A stretch of 42,868 nt of DNA from Bacteroidota bacterium. GTDB taxonomy: Bacteria; Bacteroidota; Rhodothermia; Rhodothermales; UBA10348. Below the pieces are notes generated by a model, which was not told the DNA's origin, did not search any database, and worked only from the letters and a program-made list of their open reading frames with translations. The position numbers and the translations under genes are program-made. Within the stretch, counting starts at the first letter, position 1, and each line of letters starts with the position of its first letter. The stretch is from the NCBI GenBank assembly GCA_022571255.1, contig JACZYD010000009.1, positions 1 through 42,868 of the forward strand, in the 5' to 3' direction. Positions 24,713-33,430 of this stretch are shown piece by piece.

Positions 24713-26911
24713 TTATTGCCGGATGAATTCAATATGGACCAGGCGAGCATCTTCGTTGCGCGCATTCCACGCCGTGCCGTATTCCAGTAGATACATGGAT
24801 CCGTCAGGCGCAAAAATCATGTCGATCGGCCGCGCCAGCGTTGTACCCGGAAGGAAAGACTCCATATATCGATAGGACCCGTTGTCGTCCATGCTTACGA
24901 CCTTGATGAAGTGGCGCATCCACTCATAAATGAACAATTTCCCATGGTAGTAGGGTGGGAATGCACCCCGGTTCTCGGAGGATACAGCTCGTGGCACTGG
25001 CGAAGCGCCGTAATAAACGGGCCCGGCCATCGCCGTTCGGCCACCATCACCCAACATCGGGAATTCGACCGAGGTATCGTAGGGATACCAGATAAACGCA
25101 GGCTGCGCGGCAGGAAGAGCCCGCGTACCCCGGTTGTTGGGGGAGTTGTTCTGCGGGGCAGCCGCTTGAAACGCGGGACCGGACGTGGATGTTGAAAAAT
25201 TGTAGTCGTAGTACGCTTTGTTGTCGCCCACGAAATAAGGCCATCCGTAAAACCCTGCCCCGGTCGCCCTGTTGATTTCGTCGTGACCTCTGGGTCCTCT
25301 TCCCGTCGAGTCACGAGCAGCATCAGGGCCTACTTCACCCCAGTAAAGGGTGCTTGTTTTTTGATCAATAGAGATTCGAAACGGATTTCGATTTCCCATG
25401 ATATAAATTTCGGGGCGGCCATCTTGCGTATCGGCAGCGCCAATACCGCCATGCGGCCCTTTCGCAACTCCGCCGCCGCCATCCGGCGTATCGGCAGCGC
25501 CAATACCGCCATGCGGCTCATCCGAGTCTCCGACACCGCCATGCGGGAACAGGTTTCCTTTGGGAATGCTGTATGAACCGTCGGCCTCCGGCTTGATTCT
25601 CAGGATTTTTCCCCTCAGGTCCTGCGAATTGGCGGCAGTGCGCTGAGCATCCCACTGCGATCGACCAGTGCGCTCGTCGATGGGTGTGAATCCGTCCGAT
25701 GCGAACGGGTTGGTATCGTCGCCGACGGACAGGTATAACAATCCGTTCGGACCAAATTCTACCGATCCACCGCTGTGACAACACTCGAGACGTTGATTCT
25801 GAACCATGAGAATAACCTGCTCGGTGTCCAGATCCAGAAAGTCGCCCTCGAACTGGAAGCGGGATAGATATTGGACCTCGGCGTCGATGTCGGGCGAGTA
25901 ATAAAGATAAATCCAGGAATCAGAGGCAAAGTCAGGATCCACAGCGAGGCCGAGAAGGCCATTTTCAAGTTCTGAAAATACATCCAGGGAGGCGGCTATC
26001 GTGCTTTGCCCGGTTTTCGGATCGAAAAGCCTTACGTCGCCTCGTCGTTCGGCATATAAGATCCGTCCGTCAGGTAGAATATCCAGCTCCATCGGCTCAT
26101 TCAGATTTTCCTCCAGGGTTGTAAATCGGAATTCGTCTGCGTTGGGCACCACACCTTCCAGCGTATAGTCGAGCCCCTCCACCTCGCCCACGGCCCAGGA
26201 AATGCCGCCCCAGACATGGGCGAGGAAAAGAGGGTCGGCGTAAGATTCCTCCGTGTGACCGAGTTCCGTATAAAATGCACGCCCACCGTCAAATTCATGG
26301 TACCAGGCCACAGGATGAGGCTCGGGGTCGCCTTCTTTTCCCGTATTGTACGTGGATTCGTCGATCGACAAGACCACATGAATATCGTCGTTGACGTACC
26401 GGATATTGTACCATTCGTCACTCCGGATCCAATCCGCTGGAAGGGACTTTGTCGATGGATGATCCGCGTCTTCGACGTGCAGCGTGGCCTCCTGGATGGC
26501 CGGATGGCTTACGAAATATCCCCCGACGAGCTGCCCGTACCACGGCCAGTCGTATTCTGTGTCTGACGCCGCGTGAATACCAACATACCCTCCGCCCGCC
26601 TCGATAAAGCGCTGCATGGCAATCTGTTCGAATTCATCCAGTACGTCGAGTGTAGTGTTCAAGAAGATGATCGCGTGGTAGGATGATAAGACCTCGTCCC
26701 GGAACAGCCGGTTGTCCGTCGTGGTGTCGGCTTCGAATCCCTTCTCTGAGGCAAGTTTGAGAAGAGCCGTCTGGCCTGCGGCAATGGCGCTGTGATGATA
26801 TCCAGTTGTTTTACTGAATATCAGAATGCGAGGGGTCGGCCGCCTGCTATTAATCAGGATTACCGCAAGCACGAGAGCTGTAAATAACACGGCTGAAACA
26901 AACTTTTTCAT
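24713..26911 (-). CDS. ThuA-domain / PQQ-type sugar dehydrogenase fusion, exported
   Basis: 732 aa. A signal anchor or signal peptide (KKFVSAVLFTALVLAVILIN) is followed by a ThuA trehalose-utilisation/glutamine-amidotransferase-like domain (about 27-235: RILIFSKTTGYHHSAI, FIEAGGGYVGIHAASDTEY, WYHEFDGGRAFYTELGHTEE). The C-terminal 480 residues are a beta-propeller glucose/sorbosone dehydrogenase-like domain (LPDGRILYAERRGDVRLFDP, LLGLAVDPDF, YIMGNRNPFRISID). Such fusions are common in Bacteroidota and act on extracellular sugars. A Gly-rich loop at about 452-497 carries 20-residue repeats and lengthens the usual turn between GNLFP and RPEIY. No obvious Shine-Dalgarno. Confidence 0.87.
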   Translation of the reverse strand: MKKFVSAVLFTALVLAVILINSRRPTPRILIFSKTTGYHHSAIAAGQTALLKLASEKGFEADTTTDNRLFRDEVLSSYHAIIFLNTTLDVLDEFEQIAMQRFIEAGGGYVGIHAASDTEYDWPWYGQLVGGYFVSHPAIQEATLHVEDADHPSTKSLPADWIRSDEWYNIRYVNDDIHVVLSIDESTYNTGKEGDPEPHPVAWYHEFDGGRAFYTELGHTEESYADPLFLAHVWGGISWAVGEVEGLDYTLEGVVPNADEFRFTTLEENLNEPMELDILPDGRILYAERRGDVRLFDPKTGQSTIAASLDVFSELENGLLGLAVDPDFASDSWIYLYYSPDIDAEVQYLSRFQFEGDFLDLDTEQVILMVQNQRLECCHSGGSVEFGPNGLLYLSVGDDTNPFASDGFTPIDERTGRSQWDAQRTAANSQDLRGKILRIKPEADGSYSIPKGNLFPHGGVGDSDEPHGGIGAADTPDGGGGVAKGPHGGIGAADTQDGRPEIYIMGNRNPFRISIDQKTSTLYWGEVGPDAARDSTGRGPRGHDEINRATGAGFYGWPYFVGDNKAYYDYNFSTSTSGPAFQAAAPQNNSPNNRGTRALPAAQPAFIWYPYDTSVEFPMLGDGGRTAMAGPVYYGASPVPRAVSSENRGAFPPYYHGKLFIYEWMRHFIKVVSMDDNGSYRYMESFLPGTTLARPIDMIFAPDGSMYLLEYGTAWNARNEDARLVHIEFIRQ
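25417..25560 (-). repeat. 60-bp in-frame repeat in the dehydrogenase loop, about 2.5 copies
   Basis: A segment including GCGTATCGGCAGCGCCAATA begins at 25426 and again at 25486, a period of exactly 60 bp (20 residues, PHGGIGAADTPDG then a Gly/Val spacer). A third, diverged part follows toward 25560. The number of copies is a multiple of three bases and keeps the frame. Confidence 0.85.
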
Positions 26912-26978
26912 CGATCACGGGGTTTTCGGGGCGAGAAGGGTCGTTGGTCAGTGGACAATTATAACGATTCTCAGTTTA

Positions 26979-27800
26979 TCAGGGCCTGTTAACATTTCCT
27001 GACATCCGGTCGACGATTTCCTTCAAGAATTTTGCCGCCGCCGCGGCGGTAATTCCGACCGGATCCCGTTCAGGATTCAGCTCCACGATATCAGCACCGA
27101 TGACAGGATTATGTATGGACTGGATGAGCGAGATGATGTCGCGAGTCGATAATCCTCCGGGCTCATGATGCGAAACACCGGGCGCAAAAGCCGGGTCGAG
27201 CACATCCATGTCGAGCGAAATGTACACGGGCCCGTCGAGATCGGGTAACACGTCCGGATGCGGCTTTCGCGCCCACTCTGACGCCGTAATCGTTTCCACT
27301 CCGAATCGTTCGGCCTGATCTCGTTGGTGCGTGTTCAGCGAGCGAATGCCGATTTGTACAAGTCGCACGTTCGAGTGGGATTCCATGATTCGAGCAGCCG
27401 GGCAGGCATGGGATTGCCGGTTGCCATCAAATTCATCGTAGAGATCCGGGTGCGCATCGAGCTGCAGGATTGTGAGCCTTTCGTATGCCGGTGCGGTGGC
27501 ATTGATGATTGGAAAGAGGATGGAATGATCACCGCCGAGCGCAAGCACGCGAATACCATTCTGGACAAGGCTCGAGACGGTGGATTCTATCTCGCCAAAA
27601 CCAATGTCGCCAAGGTCTTTCCAGCGCCCGGACTCAGCGAGGTCAAAACCCGACTCGGCGCTCAGATTCGAAGAGCCGCTGAATAACACTTCTCGAATCG
27701 CCGCGGGCCCTTTTGCCGGTCCCCTCCTGTAAGAGGAGTTCTCGTCGAACGGAATGCCGAGAACCGCGACTTCGCCGGACCGGAGTCTGTGTTTTTTCAA
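26979..27800 (-). CDS. speB: Agmatinase/arginase family ureohydrolase
   Basis: 273 aa. All dimanganese motifs are present: [22 protein letters not shown] (DAHxD) and [14 protein letters not shown] (DxDxxDP), with a nearby HHEPGGL. The likely reaction is hydrolysis of a guanidino compound to urea plus an amine (agmatine to putrescine); formiminoglutamate is an alternative substrate. Start codon is TTG at 27800, overlapping the glpK stop by 4 bases (TTGA), so translation is probably coupled. It lies 67 bp upstream of the ThuA fusion gene on the same strand. Confidence 0.85.
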   Translation of the reverse strand: MKKHRLRSGEVAVLGIPFDENSSYRRGPAKGPAAIREVLFSGSSNLSAESGFDLAESGRWKDLGDIGFGEIESTVSSLVQNGIRVLALGGDHSILFPIINATAPAYERLTILQLDAHPDLYDEFDGNRQSHACPAARIMESHSNVRLVQIGIRSLNTHQRDQAERFGVETITASEWARKPHPDVLPDLDGPVYISLDMDVLDPAFAPGVSHHEPGGLSTRDIISLIQSIHNPVIGADIVELNPERDPVGITAAAAAKFLKEIVDRMSGNVNRP

Positions 27801-29293
27801 GATGATCTGTGTTCCCAGTTTCGCGAACGTTTTACGGCCTCGCGCCAGCGTTCCAGCAGCTCGCCGGCTACGCCCGGAGGCATTTCTGGCTCGAAGTATC
27901 GATCGACCGAATGTTTTGAGACCAGCTCTTCGATGTTTTCCCAGAAATTGACAGCCAGTCCGGCCAGATATGCTGCGCCGAGCGCCGTCGTTTCAAGGAT
28001 CGCAGGCCTTTCGATCCTCGCCTGCAGGATGTCCGCCTGAAATTGCATAAGGGTGTTATTGGCGCTGGCTCCCCCGTCGACTTTCAGCGTCTCTACGGCT
28101 TTGTCCGCATCTTTCTGCATGCAGTCGAGCAACTCGGCCGTCTGAAAAGCAATGCTTTCAAGAGCGGCACGGGCGATGTGGGCTTTTGTGGTGCCCCGCG
28201 AAATTCCAACGATCGTTCCGCGAGCGTACGGATCCCAGTACGGAGCGCCAAGCCCTGTAAACGCAGGTACGAGGTAGACGCCCCCGGTGTCCGGAACGGC
28301 GAGGGCGAGCTCTTCCACCTCGGCGGCCGTTTCAATAAAGCCGAGCCCATCACGCAACCACTGCACCACAGCCCCTCCAACAAATACGCTGCCTTCCAGG
28401 GCATACGTGATCTCGTCGTCCAATTGCCAGGCAACGGTCGTGAGGAGATTGTGCTCGGACATGACCGGGCTTGACCCGATATTCATCAACGAAAAACAAC
28501 CGGTACCGTACGTGTTTTTTGCACTTCCGGGCGAAGTGCAGAGTTGTCCGAATAACGCGGCCTGCTGATCTCCTGCGATCCCGGCGATCGGTACAGGTGT
28601 ACCGGTAAGTGCCTGTGTTGTATACCCTGCAATTCCGGAAGACGGGAAAACTTGCGGCAGAATTACCCGCGGAATGGTGAACAGGTCCAGCAGCTCTTCA
28701 TCCCAGGTGGCGGAATGAATATTGTAAAGAAGTGTGCGGGATGCGTTTCCGGGATCAGTGGCGTGTACAGCCCCGTCGGTAAGATTCCAGATCAACCAGG
28801 CGTCGACGGTTCCGAATGCGAGGTGGCCTTTTTCGGCATTTGCCCTGATATCCGAATCAGAATCCAGAATCCATTTGAGTTTGGTCGCCGAAAAATAAGG
28901 GTCGAGTAACAACCCGGTCTTCCGGCGAACCATCGGTTCATGACCCAGGCGCTTGAGATGTGAACAATAGTCTGCGGTCCGGCGGTCCTGCCAGACAATG
29001 GCATTGCACACCGGTCGTCCGGTTCTGCGATCCCACAAAACTGTCGTTTCGCGCTGGTTTGTGATGGCTATCGCAGAAATGTCCGTTGCCGAAATCCCTT
29101 TCCTTCGCATAACGCGTTCGGCCGTTTCCCACTGTGAGTTCCACAGATCCACAGGGTCGTGTTCGACCCACCCCGAACGCGGAAAGTGTTGCGAAAATTC
29201 CTTTCCAGCAACTGCAACCACCGATCCCGCGCGATCAAATAAGATCGCCCTCGAACTCGACGTCCCCTGATCAAGAGCCAGAATGTATTTCAT
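27797..29293 (-). CDS. glpK: Glycerol kinase
   Basis: 498 aa, full length for the family. FGGY-kinase motifs: [16 protein letters not shown] at the start (phosphate 1), [39 protein letters not shown] and [13 protein letters not shown], then [24 protein letters not shown] and [18 protein letters not shown]. It phosphorylates glycerol to sn-glycerol 3-phosphate with ATP. A degenerate 19-bp repeat lies just upstream (29316-29353). It forms a pair with the agmatinase gene by a TTGA overlap; no glpF or glpD is in the window. Confidence 0.97.
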   Translation of the reverse strand: MKYILALDQGTSSSRAILFDRAGSVVAVAGKEFSQHFPRSGWVEHDPVDLWNSQWETAERVMRRKGISATDISAIAITNQRETTVLWDRRTGRPVCNAIVWQDRRTADYCSHLKRLGHEPMVRRKTGLLLDPYFSATKLKWILDSDSDIRANAEKGHLAFGTVDAWLIWNLTDGAVHATDPGNASRTLLYNIHSATWDEELLDLFTIPRVILPQVFPSSGIAGYTTQALTGTPVPIAGIAGDQQAALFGQLCTSPGSAKNTYGTGCFSLMNIGSSPVMSEHNLLTTVAWQLDDEITYALEGSVFVGGAVVQWLRDGLGFIETAAEVEELALAVPDTGGVYLVPAFTGLGAPYWDPYARGTIVGISRGTTKAHIARAALESIAFQTAELLDCMQKDADKAVETLKVDGGASANNTLMQFQADILQARIERPAILETTALGAAYLAGLAVNFWENIEELVSKHSVDRYFEPEMPPGVAGELLERWREAVKRSRNWEHRSS

Positions 29294-29315
29294 AGGATAT
29301 CCAGGCAGATAAACC

Positions 29316-29353
29316 AGAATAGGAATGGACCGTCAGGATAGGAACGGACCGCC
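29316..29353. repeat. 19-bp degenerate tandem repeat, 2 copies
   Basis: Copies at 29316-29334 and 29335-29353 (AGRATAGGAAYGGACCGYC) differ at four positions. They lie 23 bp upstream of the glpK start on its transcribed strand. Confidence 0.6.
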
Positions 29354-29429
29354 GTGGAGTCAAAAAAATCCGATCAATCTTCGCCCGCCGGGCTGAACTG
29401 GATCGTTCCAGACCCGCGGACAACCATTA

Positions 29430-30293
29430 TTATTCAGCTGGATTTGCCGATCCTGAACGCAAAGTTTCAGAGAGGCTCAGATACTGATTCTCTATCCAGC
29501 AAGTCACCCTGTCGTCGGGCAAAAAGGCCATCCCGTCTGAGCGGTAATCAAGACCCTCAAAGACTTCCGAGTAAGGACCAAAACCATACAGTCGAAACGG
29601 AATCACGAGTACCGTTCTTCCGTGGGCCGCCTCGGTTTTTATCAGATCTCGAAGTTCAAGCTCTGCCAGTTTGCGTTTTCCCGTCCAGTCCTCTCTGAGT
29701 GTTCTGACCAGAACCGAGTGAAAAGGAGTAAGTGCCCGAACAGAATCCGCCAGACTGTTCATCTTGCGGAGCCATTTCCGGTTTTCCACATCACTTGCCG
29801 GACCGTGGCCTATGATAAGTACGGTTTCCCGGCCGGGATCCGTACTGAGAGCGACGCTCCGGTCTGCCAACACAGCCCCCAATGCCGAAGCATCCAATAG
29901 TCCCATGGAGTTCAGTATGACCGGTATCTCGACGCCCAATATTTCAGGCTCATTCATGAACTGTCCCGAAGGTTTTTCTGTACGCAACCCGAAGGCGTAC
30001 TCGGTTTCCGGCAGAAACGACGTTGCGGAAACGAACAGTCGAACCACCGCGATGGAAGACACTCCCTTTTTTTTCAGGTCGTTCACGGCACTGCGAAGCG
30101 TCTCCGGGTTGGCCATTCCAAATGCAATTGCCACCGGATATTTTTCGGCCAATGGCCGCACCGCCTCTCTGACTGCCTCATTCCAGTTGTCATTACCACC
30201 ATGCGCCATCACCAGCAGTCCAACCTGACTTTGGGAGGCCAGACTGCTTGAGGGAATCAGCAAGAGAAGTAACCCGAATAGAAAAGATCTCAT
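29430..30293 (-). CDS. Exported CbiX/SirB-like protein with two chelatase-like domains
   Basis: 287 aa from the ATG at 30293, where a signal peptide follows (LLLLLIPSSSLAS). The two-domain layout is seen: GLLVMAHGGNDNWNEAV starts the first, with VSATSFLPETEYAFG; TVLIIGHGPASDV starts the second, with VLVIPFRLYGFGPYSEVF. Each start has a His-Gly pair, as in sirohydrochlorin/cobalt chelatases. A periplasmic location is odd for siroheme synthesis and no tetrapyrrole genes are nearby, so the real role may be another metal-handling or binding function. Confidence 0.78.
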   Translation of the reverse strand: MRSFLFGLLLLLIPSSSLASQSQVGLLVMAHGGNDNWNEAVREAVRPLAEKYPVAIAFGMANPETLRSAVNDLKKKGVSSIAVVRLFVSATSFLPETEYAFGLRTEKPSGQFMNEPEILGVEIPVILNSMGLLDASALGAVLADRSVALSTDPGRETVLIIGHGPASDVENRKWLRKMNSLADSVRALTPFHSVLVRTLREDWTGKRKLAELELRDLIKTEAAHGRTVLVIPFRLYGFGPYSEVFEGLDYRSDGMAFLPDDRVTCWIENQYLSLSETLRSGSANPAE

Positions 30294-30463
30294 TGTGAGT
30301 AAAAGGCCTGTGTTCACAGTACTTATATAGAATCAATCGAAATAAGAAATGTCTGAGTATCTGTGCATTTTTGTGGAAGTAGATCGAGTCCGAACACGGA
30401 ACAGAAGTATTTTACGGATTCGCACTCGCAGTTGCATCCTCAGGTCTGTATTGTTCCCGGCAC

Positions 30464-30468
30464 AGGAG
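30464..30468 (+). promoter_or_regulatory. Ribosome-binding site deciding the start at 30472
   Basis: AGGAG three bases before the ATG at 30472. It favours this start over the later ATG at 30586, which has no such site. Confidence 0.55.
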
Positions 30469-30471
30469 CGA

Positions 30472-31425
30472 ATGAGTGAAGCAGATCCACCGGCCGACCA
30501 TGGCCATGGTAACGCCGCTGACATTCCCGTCCGGAACACGGAATTGCTGAAGGACTCAGGAAATGAAATCAAAAAAGTGTCCGTTATGAATCAGGATCGT
30601 GTGGCGAATCAGAAGTACAACGAAAAGCAGGTCGGCAAACTCATTCAGCGTGCGACAGAGTTACATGAGCAATTCGTAGGGGAATCCGAACAAAGTCTTT
30701 CGCTTAAAGAAATCGAGGAGATTGCCAGCGAACTCGGCCTTCCTTCTCGATTCATACAGGAAGCTGCCCTGGAATTGAAAGAAGGAAACGATTCAGATAA
30801 CTCTTTCAGTCTCTGGGGGGCTCCGTTTGTAGTCCATCAGACCCGGGTTGCAGAAGGAATCATGACCGAGCGCGAATGGGAAGAGATACAACTGGAACTT
30901 CAAAACTTCAGTGGGAAGACCGGAACCACCCGTCAGACAGGGTCAACATATCAGTGGTCCCATGCGGTTGGTGAGGGTGAGGAGGGTTTTAATTTCGAAA
31001 AAACGCAGGTGACCGTTCTACCCGTAGATGGACGTACCTCTATTCGGATTCGAAAATACTATGATGGCGCGGTAGCGATGTATGTGCTGGCCTTCGGACT
31101 CACTTCCTTTCTGACATTGATGGTTGCCCATTCGCTTCCCGACGTGGCCAAACTTGCGGAACTACTTTATGCCGGCTTCGCCGGTATGACGTCGCTGGGC
31201 GTCGTGCGAGCGCTGATCTCAAAATCAGCGAGGAATTACCGGACGAAGCTTTCTCAGCTGGCCGATCGATTGCTCCAGATTGTCGATAAATCGGCATCTC
31301 TTGATTCCGAAGTAAAAATCAGAGGTGGGAAGCTTGAAATGCCCGATCACGACGAGTTTTTACAGGAAAAAGATGAAATTGGGGAATCCAGGTTGCCCGC
31401 TGAGAGAACCGGACGAGAACAGTGA
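30472..31425 (+). CDS. Membrane protein with N-terminal conserved helical domain
   Basis: 317 aa from the ATG at 30472, preceded by AGGAG at 30464-30468 with 3-base spacing. After a short acidic start, residues about 45-95 (YNEKQVGKLIQRATELHEQ, SLKEIEEIASELGLPSRF) match a helical module often placed before membrane helices in Bacteroidota proteins. Two close membrane helices occur at about 205-255 (AMYVLAFGLTSFLTLMVA, LLYAGFAGMTSLGVVRAL). The C-terminal end is a coiled coil and acidic tail. An alternative ATG lies at 30586. Function unknown; a sensor or membrane-associated regulator is one option. Its partner gene on the opposite strand is the CbiX-like gene. Confidence 0.7.
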   Translation: MSEADPPADHGHGNAADIPVRNTELLKDSGNEIKKVSVMNQDRVANQKYNEKQVGKLIQRATELHEQFVGESEQSLSLKEIEEIASELGLPSRFIQEAALELKEGNDSDNSFSLWGAPFVVHQTRVAEGIMTEREWEEIQLELQNFSGKTGTTRQTGSTYQWSHAVGEGEEGFNFEKTQVTVLPVDGRTSIRIRKYYDGAVAMYVLAFGLTSFLTLMVAHSLPDVAKLAELLYAGFAGMTSLGVVRALISKSARNYRTKLSQLADRLLQIVDKSASLDSEVKIRGGKLEMPDHDEFLQEKDEIGESRLPAERTGREQ

Positions 31426-31816
31426 GAGAAATCGCTCTCTATGGTTCTTCTCGATATCTGCATCAGGATTTCTGCTCGTGAAGGAGGCGCCAGCTAAAAA
31501 TGCAACCGATTCGAGAATAGGTGCTGCCCCGGTGTAACCTCTTCGGGAGTCGTTGCTCTAAGTGTTCTGTGTTTCGGCTTGGTGAACGGCTGCAGATATC
31601 ATATGCTCCTTAATCAGGTTGTGCCACATCATATTATGGCGTTTGCACTTTGCAGCGACAGAATCGTTCGATCCGATACCATGACTTCCTCAGTATTCGT
31701 ACGGATACCATGAATTCTTTACTACTCGACCAGATACCATGATTTCTTTACTATTCGACCAGATACCATGATTTCTTTACTATTCGGATCAATCATCCCA
31801 AAAACCAATTCCATAG
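31426..31816. other. Intergenic region upstream of the AhpD-like gene
   Basis: About 390 bases without a credible gene; short frames around 31480-31540 end quickly. Its downstream third is repeat array C. Confidence 0.55.
31675..31790. repeat. 29-bp tandem repeat, 4 copies (array C)
   Basis: Units at 31675, 31704, 31733 and 31762 follow GATACCATGA[A/T]TTCTTTACTA-like bases. Copies 2-4 are nearly identical and copy 1 is diverged. The array ends 26 bp before the ATG at 31817 and so covers the promoter or leader of that gene. Confidence 0.92.
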
Positions 31817-32365
31817 ATGAATTTCAAACTGCACACCGTTGAATCCGCTCCCGAGGCTGTAAAACCTGAGCTCGAAGCTGCCCAAAAAGCTTTCGGCAGT
31901 ATCCCGAATTTGTATCGCGGCTTGGCCACCAACCCGGCGACCCTGAAAATGTATCTCAAATTCAGCGAGGTACTCAAAGAATATGGCTGTCTGTCTCCGA
32001 TTGCGCAGCAGGTGGTTTATCTGACTGTCAGTGCAGAAAACGGGTGTACGTATTGCGTAGCTGCCCACTCGGTACTTGCCCAGATGATCAAGATTCCGGA
32101 GCAGACGCTGACGGAGCTGCGGGATGAAAAAGAGCTCTCTGATCCCAAATTGAACGCATTGAGACGTTTCACATTGTCAGTCATGGAACACCGCGGCCGG
32201 GTTCCCGAGAGTGACATGGCGGATTTCGAGGCTGCCGGCTACAACGAATGCCACGTACTGGAAGTGCTGACCATTCTGGCCCAGAAAACCATCAGCAACT
32301 ATTTCAATCACAACGCCGCTACACCGCTTGACGCGATGTTTGAGGGTCAAGTCTGGCAGAAGTAA
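31817..32365 (+). CDS. Carboxymuconolactone decarboxylase / AhpD-like protein
   Basis: 182 aa, the size of peroxidase-related CMD-family proteins. An AhpD-like core reads AQQVVYLTVSAENGCTYCVAAHSVLA (shown in part): the Cys-Thr-Tyr-Cys pair with a following His is the redox site. The start PNLYRGLATNPATLKMYL and the later ISNYFNHNAATPLDA match the family. Such proteins reduce peroxiredoxins or act as general thiol oxidoreductases. It is convergent, with only 2 bases between the stops, with the DCC thiol oxidoreductase gene, and is preceded by repeat array C. Confidence 0.9.
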   Translation: MNFKLHTVESAPEAVKPELEAAQKAFGSIPNLYRGLATNPATLKMYLKFSEVLKEYGCLSPIAQQVVYLTVSAENGCTYCVAAHSVLAQMIKIPEQTLTELRDEKELSDPKLNALRRFTLSVMEHRGRVPESDMADFEAAGYNECHVLEVLTILAQKTISNYFNHNAATPLDAMFEGQVWQK

Positions 32366-32367
32366 TT

Positions 32368-32928
32368 TCAGAATGCCGGCGGGCGAGCCTCTCCGGAGTC
32401 GAGAAAACGTGACTCAAGATCCGGCGTTGGTACCATGCATGTATCGCGTCGGCCAAACCATCGGTAACGGTTGCGGGCAACGAGGCGGTACACCGCGTCT
32501 CGGATCGGTCGCGGTACTGCCATGAACACTCCGAGCAACGCATATGGAAACCCCATCTGCCGGGCGATTCGAATGGCTGCCGCCGAGCGGATGTAGATCC
32601 TGCCTGCATCGAGAAGCACGATGGAGTCTGGAAGCGCTTCGATTGTCACACCTTCGTCCGCGCTCCGGAGTTCGCGCCTGGCGGCTTCCGACTGCAGCGA
32701 AGCGAAGAGGAATCTGCCCTGCGTGTCGCGTTCGATGACCCACTGCACGGCAGCGTTACACAGATTGCAGACGCCATCGAAGAGGATAATCGGGTGGGAA
32801 TCATGGGAACTGGATTCCATGGGTGAAACCGCTTTGCTGGATCCGGATTCGACGGGTGAAACCGCTTTACTGGATCCGGATGCGATGGGTGACACCGCTT
32901 TGCTCGTATCAGTTTCGTTGTCGACCAT
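32368..32928 (-). CDS. DCC family thiol-disulfide oxidoreductase with N-terminal repeat
   Basis: 186 aa from the ATG at 32928; a TTG start at 32964 is rejected. The DCC motif ILFDGVCNLCNAAVQWV gives the family its name (Asp, Cys-x2-Cys). It continues FLFASLQSEAARRELR and ends GRRDTCMVP. The catalytic thioredoxin-like domain begins only at about residue 45. Residues about 8-40 are three 11-residue units (SKAVSPIASGS type) that precede it and are not part of known family members that I recall. Function is disulfide exchange in the cytoplasm or at the membrane. Ends 2 bases from the convergent AhpD-like gene. Confidence 0.85.
   Translation of the reverse strand: MVDNETDTSKAVSPIASGSSKAVSPVESGSSKAVSPMESSSHDSHPIILFDGVCNLCNAAVQWVIERDTQGRFLFASLQSEAARRELRSADEGVTIEALPDSIVLLDAGRIYIRSAAAIRIARQMGFPYALLGVFMAVPRPIRDAVYRLVARNRYRWFGRRDTCMVPTPDLESRFLDSGEARPPAF
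32811..32907 (-). repeat. 33-bp in-frame repeat at the DCC N-terminus
   Basis: Two complete 33-bp copies (32821-32853, 32854-32886) are flanked by partial copies. They encode SKAVSPxxSGS units right after the start codon. The period is a multiple of three. Confidence 0.88.
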
Positions 32929-33116
32929 CTTGTATATATAGTAACATGTTGTGCAGCAATTCAATTAACCGTCAACGCGTAACGGCAATTTACTCTCCAT
33001 ATTTACGGAAATGAAATCGGATCCTCCGTGATTCTATCTTTACCAATTGTGCTTTCCCACGGTGGCACCGATCTTTTGCTACGTAAATCCATGAAAATAT
33101 CAGTGGGCCGCATGCC

Positions 33117-33338
33117 ATGCCGATGATGATTTTAGACGATATCTGCTTCCAGTGCAATGCATGCATATATGTATGTCCGAGGGAGGCCATCTCCGAAGAA
33201 AAAAACACATCAGCACTGATACGTGTGTTGATCGATCCGGCCATATGCACGGAATGCGAGGGGGAGGGGGATCCGAAGTGCAGAAACGAGTGTCCGGTTC
33301 CTGAGTGTATAGTACACACAGAGTACTATGCCGGTTAA
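33117..33338 (+). CDS. 2[4Fe-4S] ferredoxin, FdxN/Alvin type
   Basis: 73 aa. The first cluster motif is CFQCNACIYVCP (Cx2Cx2Cx3CP). The second has CTEC, then a seven-residue insertion, then CRNECP and C (Cx2Cx7Cx3C), the longer loop seen in FdxN and Allochromatium-type ferredoxins. It transfers electrons at low potential; the partner is not identified. Nearby radical SAM and thiol genes are candidates only by location. Several Met residues close to the N-terminus make the exact start (33117, 33123 or 33126) uncertain. Confidence 0.9.
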   Translation: MPMMILDDICFQCNACIYVCPREAISEEKNTSALIRVLIDPAICTECEGEGDPKCRNECPVPECIVHTEYYAG

Positions 33339-33430
33339 ACAGGTTGTAGCTGACCCGCGTCAGACCGGCGTCATTGCATCGGATACAAGCTACAACTCTT
33401 GCACTCGACTGCTGCGGATCTCCAGACGAG

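Noticed and set aside
24379-24813. Minus-strand protein with ETPQRDPL repeats
   Set aside because: It is the translation of array B in the 24-bp frame, overlapping the ThuA fusion end and the parvulin leader. The period keeps the frame open by chance.
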